This document shows, piece by piece, positions 34,297-42,977 of a DNA stretch of 46,625 nucleotides. Source of the DNA: Candidatus Desulfovibrio intestinavium. Lineage in GTDB: Bacteria > Desulfobacterota > Desulfovibrionia > Desulfovibrionales > Desulfovibrionaceae. The DNA is taken from the NCBI GenBank assembly GCA_019118345.1, contig DWZD01000050.1, positions 1-46,625 of the forward strand. The letters run 5' to 3'. The notes below the pieces were generated by a model. That model had not been told where the DNA came from, made no database searches, and saw only the letters and a list, made by a program, of their open reading frames with translations. The position numbers were made by a program, and so were the translations under genes. Position 1 is the stretch's first letter; each line of letters opens with the position of its first letter.

Positions 34297-34594
34297 GGTC
34301 TGTGAACAAAAATTTTACAAATAATTTCGCCAGACAGCACCAATAGACCGTATACACCCCGCTTGCCTTTGGAGGCAGGCTTGCCTCGCGTCCCTGTCGC
34401 TTCCCCGGCAAAAGCGCGCTGGGGAAGGGATGGGGGGCTTGGGGGGAAGGGGAACCCCTCCAGCCGGCAGCGACCGAATGGCGGCCCGCAAGGGCCGTGC
34501 CCGTCAGGCGACGCAGAGCCTTACGGGCATCGACAGCAGAGCGAGGGCTTCCCCTTCCCCCAAAACACGCAGCGCATCGTGGTCACAGACCCTA
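34294..34594 (+). mobile_element. ~301-bp MITE-like repeat, copy B, between motA and motB
   Basis: It starts tagggtctgtgaac and ends gtcacagaccctaa, giving imperfect terminal inverted repeats flanked by TA. Central parts match copy A at 26817-27117 in reverse. No long coding frame. It separates motA from motB, two genes that usually lie next to each other, so it is likely an insertion. The terminal TAG is the motA stop. Confidence 0.78.
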
Positions 34595-34631
34595 AGGGGC
34601 ATGGCGCGTCAGGCATACGCAAGGAGGAACT

Positions 34632-35342
34632 ATGGCAGGTGCATGGAAAGTCGCCTATGCGGACTTCGTAACCGCCATGATGGCCTTTTTTCTGCTGTTG
34701 TGGGTACTGAGCATGGTTCCGCCGGAAACCAAGGCCGGTCTGGCCGCCTATTTCAAGGGAGAATTGCAGTACGATTCCAGCGCCACCTCGCCGGTGTCCA
34801 ACAATCCCTTCCTGCAGAATACGGCCCGCATCAGCACGGATTCGGTGCGTATTTCGGAAAACGAAAAGTCGCACATCGCCATTGCCCAGAAACTGCAGCA
34901 AATGCTCATGGCCGATGCCGTTCCCCAGAACGCCTCGGGCATCAGCGCCGATGATGTCGGCGTGCAGCTGCGCGTCAACTCGGACGCCATGTTCCAGCCC
35001 GGTTCGGCGACGCTTTCTCCGCAGGGAATCAAGGTGCTGGGCAGCGTCATCAAGATTCTGCGCGAGTACAACCTGTACCTTGTGGTGCGCGGCCATGCCG
35101 ACTCAGCCGAAGCGCAGCCCAACTATCCTTCGGGCTGGGAGCTTTCCGGGGCGCGGGCGGCTGCCGCCCTGCACTATCTGAGCACGGACGGACACATCAA
35201 GCCCACCACCCTGCGCGGCATCTGCTACGGCGACACTCGGCCCTACAAGCCCGGCACCAACGAAACCAGCCGGGCCGCCAACCGGCGCGTGGAATTCGTG
35301 TTCCACCGCCCCGAGGTCATGAGCTACAGCGTGGTGTACTGA
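34632..35342 (+). CDS. motB: MotB: flagellar motor stator protein
   Basis: A 236-aa protein that anchors the stator to peptidoglycan. The N-terminal helix GAWKVAYADFVTAMMAFFLLLW contains the proton-carrying aspartate D11. The C-terminal OmpA-like domain (~115-236) shows NSDAMFQPGSATLSPQG, VRGHADSAE and ANRRVEFVF. AAGGAGG lies before the ATG. The motor pair is split by copy B of the repeat element. Confidence 0.9.
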   Translation: MAGAWKVAYADFVTAMMAFFLLLWVLSMVPPETKAGLAAYFKGELQYDSSATSPVSNNPFLQNTARISTDSVRISENEKSHIAIAQKLQQMLMADAVPQNASGISADDVGVQLRVNSDAMFQPGSATLSPQGIKVLGSVIKILREYNLYLVVRGHADSAEAQPNYPSGWELSGARAAAALHYLSTDGHIKPTTLRGICYGDTRPYKPGTNETSRAANRRVEFVFHRPEVMSYSVVY

Positions 35343-35544
35343 TCCCACGCCGCGGGCGGCGGCAGGCTGAATGTGGACGACCGCAGCGCCCACGACTGGC
35401 CTCGGCGCAGGCGAACGGCCCTTGAAATTTCTGCGGCAAAAGGGCATCTTTCCGCCTGTTGGCACGTCCCGACCGGGGCTGCCGACAGGCATTTCATTGC
35501 TCCACGGCGTGTGGAGGGCATCATGCGCCGTGTTCCCGCCCAGC

Positions 35545-35592
35545 GGGAAAGAAGAGGCAAGGCCGTGCAAACGGCCTTGCCTCTTCTTTCCC
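35545..35592 (+). terminator. Very long perfect stem-loop after motB
   Basis: A 22-bp perfect stem (35545-35566 with 35571-35592) with a gcaa loop. No T-tract directly follows on the plus strand. It is a tail-to-tail region and probably terminates motB-side transcripts or protects their 3' ends. Confidence 0.65.
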
Positions 35593-35600
35593 GACCACAT

Positions 35601-35621
35601 AAAAAAAGGCCCCTGCGGGCC
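35601..35621 (-). terminator. Terminator for the SprA-like gene
   Basis: On the minus strand, a short 5-bp stem (35608-35612 with 35617-35621) is followed by seven Ts (top-strand aaaaaaa at 35601-35607), 28 bp after the stop codon. Confidence 0.7.
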
Positions 35622-35648
35622 GGAAAAAACGCAACAGCCTGCCGCAGC

Positions 35649-36668
35649 TCACGCGACGCAGGCAACCAGCCGTTCGCTCCACGCGGAATCAGCGGCAAAA
35701 GCCCCGCCCGCCTCCATCACCCCGGCATAAGCCCGAGCGGCGCGCTGCGGGCTGACGCCCAAGGAACTCCCGGCAGCCGCTTCGGCCTGCTGCCGGATCG
35801 GCAGCCCGCCACTGCCGCTATAGGCGGCCATGATCCCGTCAATGGTGTTGCGCAGCGATCCCCCCTCGCCCGAGGGCATGGCGGCCCGGGGCATTTTCGC
35901 CACGGCGGGCGAGCCCAGACTGGCCGTCTCATAGGCCTGCAGGGCCTGTCGCCGCGAGGGCATGGCAGCGGCGCCGTCCAGGGCCGCGGCCTCGCTGGCG
36001 TCAGGACTGGCCAACAGCATGGCTCCCTGTACGCTCGCGGCAAGCACGCTTGCATTGGGGCCGGCAGCCAGGGCGCCGACGGCGGGATCCTCGGCCCGCC
36101 TGCGCATGGCTTCCAGCGGATTGTCCGGGATTTCGCCCTGTTCGCCTTCGCCTTCCTCGCGGCCGTCCATGCGGGACTGATTTTCCAGCCGGGAGGCTTC
36201 GGCAGCCACCTGCATGTCCTGCGCCGAGGGCTGGCCGGGTGCCAGCGCGGCCCGCCGCACCTGCCGCGCCTTCTCTTCCGAGGCCTCGGGATCGCCGGGC
36301 ACGGCGGACGTATCAATATTGACCTGACCGCCGATGGCATACTGCCTGCCGTCAGGCCCGGTCTGATAGTCGTATTGCGGCCCGCCCACGGCATGCTCGC
36401 CGGCGGCGGCCATATGCGCCCGCTCATGGGCGCGCACCTCCGCATCACGAGCCTTCAGCTCCTGAAGCTGCTGCCGGGCTTCGGGGGAAAGTTGCAGACT
36501 GTCCCCGGCTTGGGCGGCAAAACCGCTCGCCTGCCGCTCAGGCTCCGTCTTCCCCGTCAGTTCATTCTGACGCGCGTAGGAAGACTGCCGGAAAGGCGCA
36601 GTCCTTTCCGTCAGCCCGATGCCGGCCAGCCCGCCAAGGCCGCCGATAGGTTCCGCATTTTCCGACAT
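35649..36668 (-). CDS. SprA-related putative metalloprotease
   Basis: A 339-aa protein of the SprA-related family (putative metalloprotease catalytic domain). The zinc motif HExxH is present as H81-E-R-A-H85, followed by GGPQYDYQTGPDGRQYAIGGQVNIDTS and GDPEASEEKARQVRRAALAPGQPSAQDMQVAAEA, the most conserved part. The C-terminal half is Ala/Ser/Pro-rich, low complexity. No signal peptide. A role in peptidoglycan or flagellar proteolysis is plausible because it follows motAB in a convergent arrangement, but this is not shown. Confidence 0.72.
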   Translation of the reverse strand: MSENAEPIGGLGGLAGIGLTERTAPFRQSSYARQNELTGKTEPERQASGFAAQAGDSLQLSPEARQQLQELKARDAEVRAHERAHMAAAGEHAVGGPQYDYQTGPDGRQYAIGGQVNIDTSAVPGDPEASEEKARQVRRAALAPGQPSAQDMQVAAEASRLENQSRMDGREEGEGEQGEIPDNPLEAMRRRAEDPAVGALAAGPNASVLAASVQGAMLLASPDASEAAALDGAAAMPSRRQALQAYETASLGSPAVAKMPRAAMPSGEGGSLRNTIDGIMAAYSGSGGLPIRQQAEAAAGSSLGVSPQRAARAYAGVMEAGGAFAADSAWSERLVACVA

Positions 36669-36729
36669 GGTGCTTCCTGCCTCGGGTCAATCCTGATGCG
36701 ATGTCCTCAGCATACATTGCCTGCCGCCG

Positions 36730-37992
36730 CTAGGCAAGCTCCTCCCCGGCGGGGCAACGCCGCAGGGCCTCACGCAAACGCGGCAGCCGCCGCAGGCCGA
36801 GGAGCAAGAGCGCAAGAGCAATGCACGGCGCGACAGCCAAAGCCAAAAAGGCCATATGGTAGCCGAGATAATGCGCCACCACGCCGCCCCAGGACGCACT
36901 GAAGGCCGCGCCGATGCCCTGCAGGGTCATGACCATGCCCAGCCCGAGATTGATATGGCCGCTGCCGCGCAAGAGCAGGGCCACCACGCCGGGCGTGACC
37001 ACGCCCAGCACGCCGGCCCCGACCCCGTCCAGAATCTGCACCGGGATGATGCTCCACGGGCTTTGCCAGTAGCCCGCGATGCACCCGCGCAGGGGCAGGG
37101 CCAGCAGGGCGCAGAGCAGCGGCACGCCATAGCCCCGGCGTGGGGCCAGCCAGGCCGTCCAGACCGCTACCGGTATCATGGTGGCCTGCGCCAGAATGAC
37201 GGTGCAGGCCGTATAGACGGCGGGATCGACAGCAAAGCGCGCCACGGCCGACTGCCCGAGCAGGGGCAGCATGGCGGCGTTGCCAAGATGGAAGAAGAGC
37301 ACGATGCCGCCGGCGCACAGCAGGGCCTTGTCGGAAAAGATAAAGGCAAGACGCGAGGGCGGGGGAACGTCTGCCCGCGCGCTGCTGTCGTGCTTGCTTT
37401 CCAGCCCGCGAGCGGCGGCATGGTCAATGTCTTGTTCCCGAATGCCGCGCACGGCCAGCAGGGAAAGGACGCCCATGCCGGACATGACCAGCAATACGCC
37501 GCCGATGCCGCCGTACCACCAGCCCACCAGCCCGCCCAGCACGGCGCTGGCGGCATTGCCCGCATGATTCCAGGCCTCGTTGCGGCCCAGCCGGGCGGGC
37601 AGGCCGCCCTGCCCCACCAGACCGAGACTCAGGCCGCTGATCAGGGGGGCCACCGCCGCTGCCAGCAGGCCCTGCCCGATCTGGCTCAGGCCCGCCATGA
37701 GCGGACGGGGCCAGACAAAGATGCCCGCACAGGCCAGCACAATGCCGCAGACGATCACCGCCAGCCAGAATCGCTTGTGCCGTGTGGCGTCGGCAAGCGC
37801 TCCGGCCGGTGCCGCGGCAAAGACTCCCGTGAGGCCGCCCAGGGTCATCACATAGCCGATGGCGTCCGGCGTCCAGCCATGACCTTGCAGATAGACGCCG
37901 AAAAAGGGGCCGAGGCCGTCGCGCACGTCGGCCAGCGCGAAGCAGAGAAGGGAAAGGGCGGCCAGCGACCGCTGGCGGGGGGAAGCGGACAT
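36730..37992 (-). CDS. MFS transporter
   Basis: A 420-aa inner-membrane transporter with about 12 helices; helices 1-3 are LSLLCFALADVRDGLGPFFGVYL and GYVMTLGGLTGVFAAAPAGALADATRHKR, the A-motif loop. AAGGAG precedes the ATG at 37992. The middle loop (DHAARGLESKHDSSARADVPP) is hydrophilic. Substrate unknown. It is divergent from azlC. Confidence 0.82.
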   Translation of the reverse strand: MSASPRQRSLAALSLLCFALADVRDGLGPFFGVYLQGHGWTPDAIGYVMTLGGLTGVFAAAPAGALADATRHKRFWLAVIVCGIVLACAGIFVWPRPLMAGLSQIGQGLLAAAVAPLISGLSLGLVGQGGLPARLGRNEAWNHAGNAASAVLGGLVGWWYGGIGGVLLVMSGMGVLSLLAVRGIREQDIDHAAARGLESKHDSSARADVPPPSRLAFIFSDKALLCAGGIVLFFHLGNAAMLPLLGQSAVARFAVDPAVYTACTVILAQATMIPVAVWTAWLAPRRGYGVPLLCALLALPLRGCIAGYWQSPWSIIPVQILDGVGAGVLGVVTPGVVALLLRGSGHINLGLGMVMTLQGIGAAFSASWGGVVAHYLGYHMAFLALAVAPCIALALLLLGLRRLPRLREALRRCPAGEELA

Positions 37993-38094
37993 GAAAACTC
38001 CTTGCGACGCGAGAGGACGCCTTCTTGCCAGTGTCCGGCGAAAGCGCTATCAAGGGGATTCGCTCATGGCGGTTTCTTTCCCGCAGGAGGTCGT

Positions 38095-38802
38095 ATGCCA
38101 TCCCCTGTCAGCGCCGGCGTGCGCCGCGCCCTGCCCATTGTTCTGGGATATGTGCCCGTAGGTTTCGCCTTTGGCGTGCTGGCTGTCAAGAGCCAGATTC
38201 CGCCGGCGCTGGCCGTGGCCATGTCGGTGCTGCTCTTTGCCGGTTCCGGGCAGTTTGTGCTGGCCGGACTGTGGGGCGCGGGCGTGGGTGCGCTTTCGGT
38301 GATAGTGGCCGTCTTTGTGGTCAATTTGCGCCATTTGCTCATGTCTGCCGCGCTGGCCGAATATCTTGCCCCGCTCAAACGCTGGCAACGCTTTCTCTTT
38401 GGCTGCGAACTGACCGATGAGACTTTCGGCGTGCATATCGGCGCCTTCCAGAAGGGCTGGCAGCTGGCCGCCTCCACCCTCTATGCCTGCAATGTCACGG
38501 CCCATGCCTCATGGGTGGGCGGCACGGCCCTGGGCGTCTTTTGCGGCGAACTGGTGACGGACGTGCGCCCGCTGGGTCTGGATTACGCGCTGACCGCCAT
38601 GTTTCTGGCCCTGCTCGTGCCGCAATGCGCCAGCCGTCTGCATGTGGCGGTGGCCCTGCTGGCGGGCGTGCTCTCCCTGGGCTTCAAGCTGGCGGGCATG
38701 GGACAGTGGAATGTGGTGCTGGCCACGGTGCTGGCGGCCTGCGCCGGCGTCTGGCTGCTGCGGCGCCAGCGGGGAGGACGCCGCGGGGAGGCGGAAGCAT
38801 GA
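38095..38802 (+). CDS. azlC: AzlC-family branched-chain amino acid exporter subunit
   Basis: A 235-aa protein with about seven helices that with AzlD forms a branched-chain amino acid exporter. Conserved segments are PIVLGYVPVGFAFGVLA, FAGSGQFVLAGL, VVNLRHLLMSAAL and LTDETFGVH. CAGGAGG is 5-6 bases before the ATG. The TGA overlaps the azlD start. Confidence 0.9.
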   Translation: MPSPVSAGVRRALPIVLGYVPVGFAFGVLAVKSQIPPALAVAMSVLLFAGSGQFVLAGLWGAGVGALSVIVAVFVVNLRHLLMSAALAEYLAPLKRWQRFLFGCELTDETFGVHIGAFQKGWQLAASTLYACNVTAHASWVGGTALGVFCGELVTDVRPLGLDYALTAMFLALLVPQCASRLHVAVALLAGVLSLGFKLAGMGQWNVVLATVLAACAGVWLLRRQRGGRRGEAEA

Positions 38803-39140
38803 GTTTTCTCGCGCAGCATGCGGAACTTGTCTGGTGCATCATCGGCTGCGCGCTGGCGACGCTGCTGCCCCGGGTCATTCCGGTCATGTACCTGCAGGCC
38901 GAAAAACTGCCGCCCTTGCTGCGGCACTGGCTGTCCTTCGTGCCGGTGTCGGTCATGGCGGCCCTGCTGGCTTCGCAAATTTTCTTTTACAACGATCGTT
39001 TTGATCCGACGCCGGCCAATCTCTATCTGACGGCTGCCGTGCCGTCCCTGCTGGTGGCCTGGAAAACCCGCAGTTTTTTCGGCACCATCCTTTTTGCCAT
39101 GCTGCTGGTGGCGGCATTGCGCCACTTCGGAATCTACTGA
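38799..39140 (+). CDS. azlD: AzlD-family small membrane subunit
   Basis: A 113-aa protein with about four helices, partner of AzlC. The motif GCALATLLPRVIPV is typical of AzlD. ATGA overlap with azlC and TGATG overlap with the next gene show one translational unit. Confidence 0.88.
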   Translation: MSFLAQHAELVWCIIGCALATLLPRVIPVMYLQAEKLPPLLRHWLSFVPVSVMAALLASQIFFYNDRFDPTPANLYLTAAVPSLLVAWKTRSFFGTILFAMLLVAALRHFGIY

Positions 39141-39457
39141 TGCCCACCTCAGCTTCCGCGCCTCTGCCGCCCGCCCTGCATCCGCGCCGGGATCGCTCCC
39201 GACCCTGCCCGCCCGTCCGTCACAGTGCGGCCCTTTATCTGCGCCTGCCCGCCCGTCAGATCGCCCTGTTCCGCTTTTTGCTGGAAGCGTGGGAAAATGT
39301 GGCCTATTTCACGGTGCTGGATCGGCGGGAGGCCCTGATCAAGGTCGTCTTTTCCCCTCACATGGCCGAAGCGCTCCGGCACGTCCTGGCCGATATTGCC
39401 CGCAGCGTCACGCTGGAGCCTCTCCCGCCCCTGCCTGAGCCTGTCCGGCACGACTGA
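39140..39457 (+). CDS. DUF4911-type protein
   Basis: A 105-aa protein with a disordered Pro/Arg-rich first ~30 residues and then AALYLRLPARQIALFRFLLEAWENVAYFTVLDRREALIKVVFSP, matching the DUF4911 fold common in Desulfovibrio. Starts on the last base of the azlD stop. The 3' end overlaps marR by 50 bp on the other strand. Function unknown. Confidence 0.75.
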   Translation: MPTSASAPLPPALHPRRDRSRPCPPVRHSAALYLRLPARQIALFRFLLEAWENVAYFTVLDRREALIKVVFSPHMAEALRHVLADIARSVTLEPLPPLPEPVRHD

Positions 39458-39890
39458 CCGCCGCCTCCTCAGCGTCCTGCTCGCGTGTGGCGGCCACTAC
39501 CTTTTTGAGCAGGCGCTCCAGCGTCATCTTTTCCTCAATGGACAGGCGTACCGTCGCCGAGGCATCCCAGTCGGCAATGATCGCCATGATGCGCGGATAC
39601 ACGGCCAGAGCCGCCGGCGTCGGAAAAACCGCGGCGGTGCGCCTGTCCCGCTGGTGGCATTCCCGGCGTATGTAGCCCAGCCGCTCCAGCTGGGCCAGCG
39701 AGCGGGTCACATTGCTCTTGTTGAGATTCACGAGAACAGGCAGCCTGTCCTGCGTCAGACCCGGTTCCCGGCAGATGTGGATAAGAAAGAGATACTGGCT
39801 TCCGCTTAATCCGTAGGCGGCGAGCTGCCGGTTCAGGTACAGTTGATACTGCCGATGTGCCAGGGCGATCCATTTATACGTGAGATCCAC
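39408..39890 (-). CDS. MarR-family transcriptional regulator
   Basis: A 160-aa DNA-binding repressor. The winged helix-turn-helix is ICREPGLTQDRLPVLVNLNKSNVTRSLAQLERLGYIRRE, followed by the wing QRDRRTAAVFPT. GTG start at 39890 with AAAGGAG upstream; the frame is open to 40226 but the extension is a shadow. It is divergent from the MFS gene at 40105 and probably represses it. The operator was not identified in the gap 39891-40104. Confidence 0.85.
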   Translation of the reverse strand: MDLTYKWIALAHRQYQLYLNRQLAAYGLSGSQYLFLIHICREPGLTQDRLPVLVNLNKSNVTRSLAQLERLGYIRRECHQRDRRTAAVFPTPAALAVYPRIMAIIADWDASATVRLSIEEKMTLERLLKKVVAATREQDAEEAAVSRAGQAQAGAGEAPA

Positions 39891-40104
39891 ATCCGCTCCT
39901 TTGGCCTTTCCACGCGTCCGGCAGAGGCCGGGAAATGCCCGTATCGGGGCATACGCTTCGCTGACGTTTCGCTTTATCACGTCTTGGCCCGGCTTCAAAG
40001 CGCAGGCCGGCCGACCGCCGCGCAGCGAATTTTGCTTGACGGCAGGCAGTGTTCGGCCTAAACCGTTGCAAGCGCAACAATCAATCTCTTTTTCAGGAGG
40101 CCCC

Positions 40105-41321
40105 ATGCCCGCCCAACGCCGCCGCTCTCCCTCCGCCAGGCCCTCCCCCAGAAGCGCCCGCGAAGCCCTGCGCGCCATTTTCAACCGCAATTTCACCGTG
40201 GTATCCGGCATCAACCTGCTGCTCATGACGGCCTACTACCTCATGTTCGTCACCAGTGCGGACTATGCGCGCGCCACCTACAACGCGACGCTCAGCACGG
40301 CCGGGCTGACGGCGGGCATCATGGTCATCGGCTGCCTTGTGGGGCGCTTTGCCACCGGCAACATGCTCTCCCTGCTGGGCTGCCGCGTGATTCTGCTGGC
40401 GGGCCTGCTGGTATATGCGGCCAGCATCGCCGCCTTTTTCTGGGTTCCCAGTCTGCCGCTGCTCTTTGCGCAACGCCTCTGCATGGGCATCGGGGTAGGC
40501 ATCATCGGCACGGCCACAGGCACCATCGTGGCCTATGTGGTGCCGCACGAGCATCACGGCCTGGGCATCAGCATCTTTACCATGAGCACGGCGCTGGCCC
40601 TGGCCTTCGGCCCGTTTCTGGGCATCCAGCTCATCAGTCATGCCTCATACCGCGTGCTGGCGCAAACCTGCCTGGGCATCGGGCTGGCCTGCATCGTCAT
40701 GTTTTTCGGCATGGGCCGCCTGCCCGAAATGCGCCACCGCCGCCGTCCCTTCCTCGCCCTGTACAGCTACGTCGATCCTCGCGTGGTGCGCTTTTCGCTG
40801 GTGGCGCTCATCACCTGTCTGGGCTATGGCTGCATTCAGGCCTTCATGACCTCCTATGCCGCCGAACGCGGCGTGACCGCCGCCGCGAGCATCTTCTTTC
40901 TGCTCTATGCCCTCACCGCCCTGCTCACCCGCCCCCTGTCAGGCCGCCTGCTCGACCTGCGGGGCGAGAACGTCATCTTCTATCCGGCCCTGGTGCTGAC
41001 CGCGCTCGCCCTGTTCCTGCTGGCCATGCCCACAGCAGCCTTGTGCTGCTGCTGGCCGGACTGATTCTGGGGGCCGGTTTCGGCAACTTCCAGTCCGCCG
41101 GACAGGCGGTCGCCCTGTCCCTTGTTTCGCGGTCACGTTTTGCGCAGGCCACCACCACCTTCTATATCTTCTTTGATCTGGGCATCGGTCTGGGGCCGTA
41201 TCTTTTCGGCTTCCTGATACCGCTTGCCGGTTATGCCGGCATGTACCAGAGCCTTGCCGCCGTCGTCCTCGGGGCGCTGCTGCTGTATTATCTGCTGCAC
41301 GGACGGCGCGTGGCCCTGTAA
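40105..41321 (+). pseudogene. Frameshifted MFS transporter
   Basis: AGGAGG lies 4-8 bases before the ATG at 40105. The first frame gives ~319 residues of an MFS transporter (NRNFTVVSGINLLLMTAYYL ... ALTALLTRPLSGRLLDLRG) and stops at 41064 with a wrong, Cys-rich tail (AALCCCWPD). The last ~92 residues of the family continue in another frame from about 41043 (LLLAGLILGAGFGNFQSAGQ ... GLGPYLFGFLIPLAG) to 41321. A single-base deletion around 41020-41045 would join them. It may be a true disruption, a sequencing error or, less likely, programmed -1 frameshifting; no clear slippery heptamer is seen. Confidence 0.8.
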
Positions 41322-41348
41322 TGCGGCCCTGCGCCAGCCAGGGCCGCA
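41322..41348 (+). terminator. Stem-loop after the MFS gene
   Basis: A 10-bp perfect stem (41322-41331 with 41339-41348) immediately after the MFS stop codon. No T-run follows, so it is a moderate terminator candidate. Confidence 0.55.
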
Positions 41349-41406
41349 AGGCCCGGACGCGGCTGGCACGGCGCCGCCCCGCAGAGGCGGGATGTGCTCA
41401 AACAGC

Positions 41407-41436
41407 TTGACTTGCAAAAGCATTGCGGCATAGCAT
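41407..41436 (+). promoter_or_regulatory. Possible promoter for the FadL-like gene
   Basis: TTGACT (41407-41412) and TAGCAT (41431-41436) are separated by 18 bases on the plus strand, about 85 bp upstream of the GTG start. Confidence 0.4.
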
Positions 41437-41522
41437 AACGAGATTGTACATTCCGCAACACGGCTCGCGCGGGCATGGGGGGACGTGCCTGCAGATTGGG
41501 CCATTTCCGTGGGGAGGAGAGC

Positions 41523-42815
41523 GTGAAGGGACTGCGCGTCATGGTTGTGGTCTGCATGCTGTGGGCATGTCAGACCGCAATGGTTTGGGCCGAGGGTTTT
41601 GCCCTCACTGAATGGAGTTCCCGGGGCTTGTCGCTGGCGGGCGGCATGGTGGGACGGGCGGACGATCCCTCGGCCATCGCCTATAATGCGGCGGGCATCA
41701 CCCAACTGCCGGGAACGCGCGTCATGGGCGGCTTTGCCGCCATCGCCCCCATGGGCACCATTGACCTCGATCTGGCCAACGGCGGCCGCACTTCCACCAC
41801 CACCAAGCCCAATATCTGGCCCGCGCCGCACGCCTACATCACCCATCAGCTCAATGATCGCTTCTGGCTGGGCCTCGGCATGTTCGCACGCTTCGGCCTC
41901 GGCAACGAATTTTCGGAGAGCTGGACCGGGCGCTACAATCTCACCAGCGTCAATTTTCAGACCTTTTCCCTCGTGCCCACCGTAGCCATGAAGGTCAACG
42001 AGGTGCTGTCCCTTTCGGCGGGCGTGGAAGTCATGTACGCCGCCTTCAGCATGAACCAGCAAATCCCGAGCTGGCAAATCATCAACTACTTTCCCCAGCA
42101 AGGCCCGGACAGCCGACTGACCCTCGACGGCACGGGCTGGGGCGCGGGCCTGCATGTGGGCGCGCACTTTCACATGACCGACCAGCTTTCCCTTGGCATT
42201 ACCTACAAAAGCCCGGTGACGCTCAATATCAACGGCACGGTGGACTATTCCCGCCACCATGCCAATCTGCTGGCCGACCAGGGGCAGGTGCCCCATACCA
42301 TCGACACCGATGCCCACAGCACCGTGCATTTGCCCGATTCCTTCGCCGTGGGCCTGGCGTATCAGCCGCTGGACAATCTGAGCTTCGAAGTGGGGACGGT
42401 CTTTACCCGCTGGTCCACCTACGATTCCCTGAACATCTATTTCGATTCCGATTATCAGTCCATCAGCCACAAGAATTGGCGCGACGGCTGGAACTTCAAC
42501 GCCAGCGTGGAATATGAGCCGCTGGACTGGCTGGCCCTGCGCGCGGGCATCTGGTATGAAACGCCGGTGATCAACGAGGCGCACGCGGACTTCATGGTTC
42601 CCAGCAATGGCCGCACCGGCGCCAGCGTGGGCGCGGGCTTCAAATGGGGCAACTGGACACTGGATCTGGCCTATGCCCACCTTTGGGTGAACGGCGTGGA
42701 CTACGCCGAAACCGACGCAGCAGGCATTCATTCCACCGTGAGCGGCATTCGCGGCGGAAGCAGCCGCGACACGGTGGCCAACATCTATTCCGTCTCCATC
42801 GGCTATACGTTCTGA
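41523..42815 (+). CDS. FadL/OmpP1/TodX-family outer membrane transporter
   Basis: A 430-aa outer-membrane beta-barrel for hydrophobic substrates. The GTG at 41523 has GGGGAGGAG upstream; signal peptide MVVVCMLWACQTAMVWA cleaved before EG. Mature start EGFALTEWSSRGLSLAGGMVGRADDPSAIAYNAAGI matches the FadL plug/NPA-type region. Repeated strands such as LSLGITYKSPVTLNINGTV and LRAGIWYETPVIN and a terminal aromatic F (GYTF) fit a barrel. Substrate unknown, perhaps fatty acids or aromatics. Confidence 0.87.
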   Translation: MKGLRVMVVVCMLWACQTAMVWAEGFALTEWSSRGLSLAGGMVGRADDPSAIAYNAAGITQLPGTRVMGGFAAIAPMGTIDLDLANGGRTSTTTKPNIWPAPHAYITHQLNDRFWLGLGMFARFGLGNEFSESWTGRYNLTSVNFQTFSLVPTVAMKVNEVLSLSAGVEVMYAAFSMNQQIPSWQIINYFPQQGPDSRLTLDGTGWGAGLHVGAHFHMTDQLSLGITYKSPVTLNINGTVDYSRHHANLLADQGQVPHTIDTDAHSTVHLPDSFAVGLAYQPLDNLSFEVGTVFTRWSTYDSLNIYFDSDYQSISHKNWRDGWNFNASVEYEPLDWLALRAGIWYETPVINEAHADFMVPSNGRTGASVGAGFKWGNWTLDLAYAHLWVNGVDYAETDAAGIHSTVSGIRGGSSRDTVANIYSVSIGYTF

Positions 42816-42977
42816 ACCGTAAAAAGGGCGGTCGCGCGGCAGCACATCCTGACGCTTCGCCGACATCCGCCATGCGAGAGAACAAGGACAGCAGACCGGG
42901 TTGCGGCTGAAATTCCGGAGAGGTGCGGGCAGCCGCCTGCCGGAACTCAGTTTCCCGACCCGTGCAAAGGATACGGC

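Larger units (their letters stand above)
35343..35648. other. Intergenic region between motB and the SprA-like gene
   Basis: About 300 bp with no supported gene; it holds two terminator-like structures at 35545-35592 and 35601-35621 for the converging genes. Confidence 0.5.

Noticed and set aside
36856..38802. 648-codon plus-strand frame through an MFS gene
   Set aside because: Most is antisense to the MFS gene. Only the end from 38095 (AzlC) is real.
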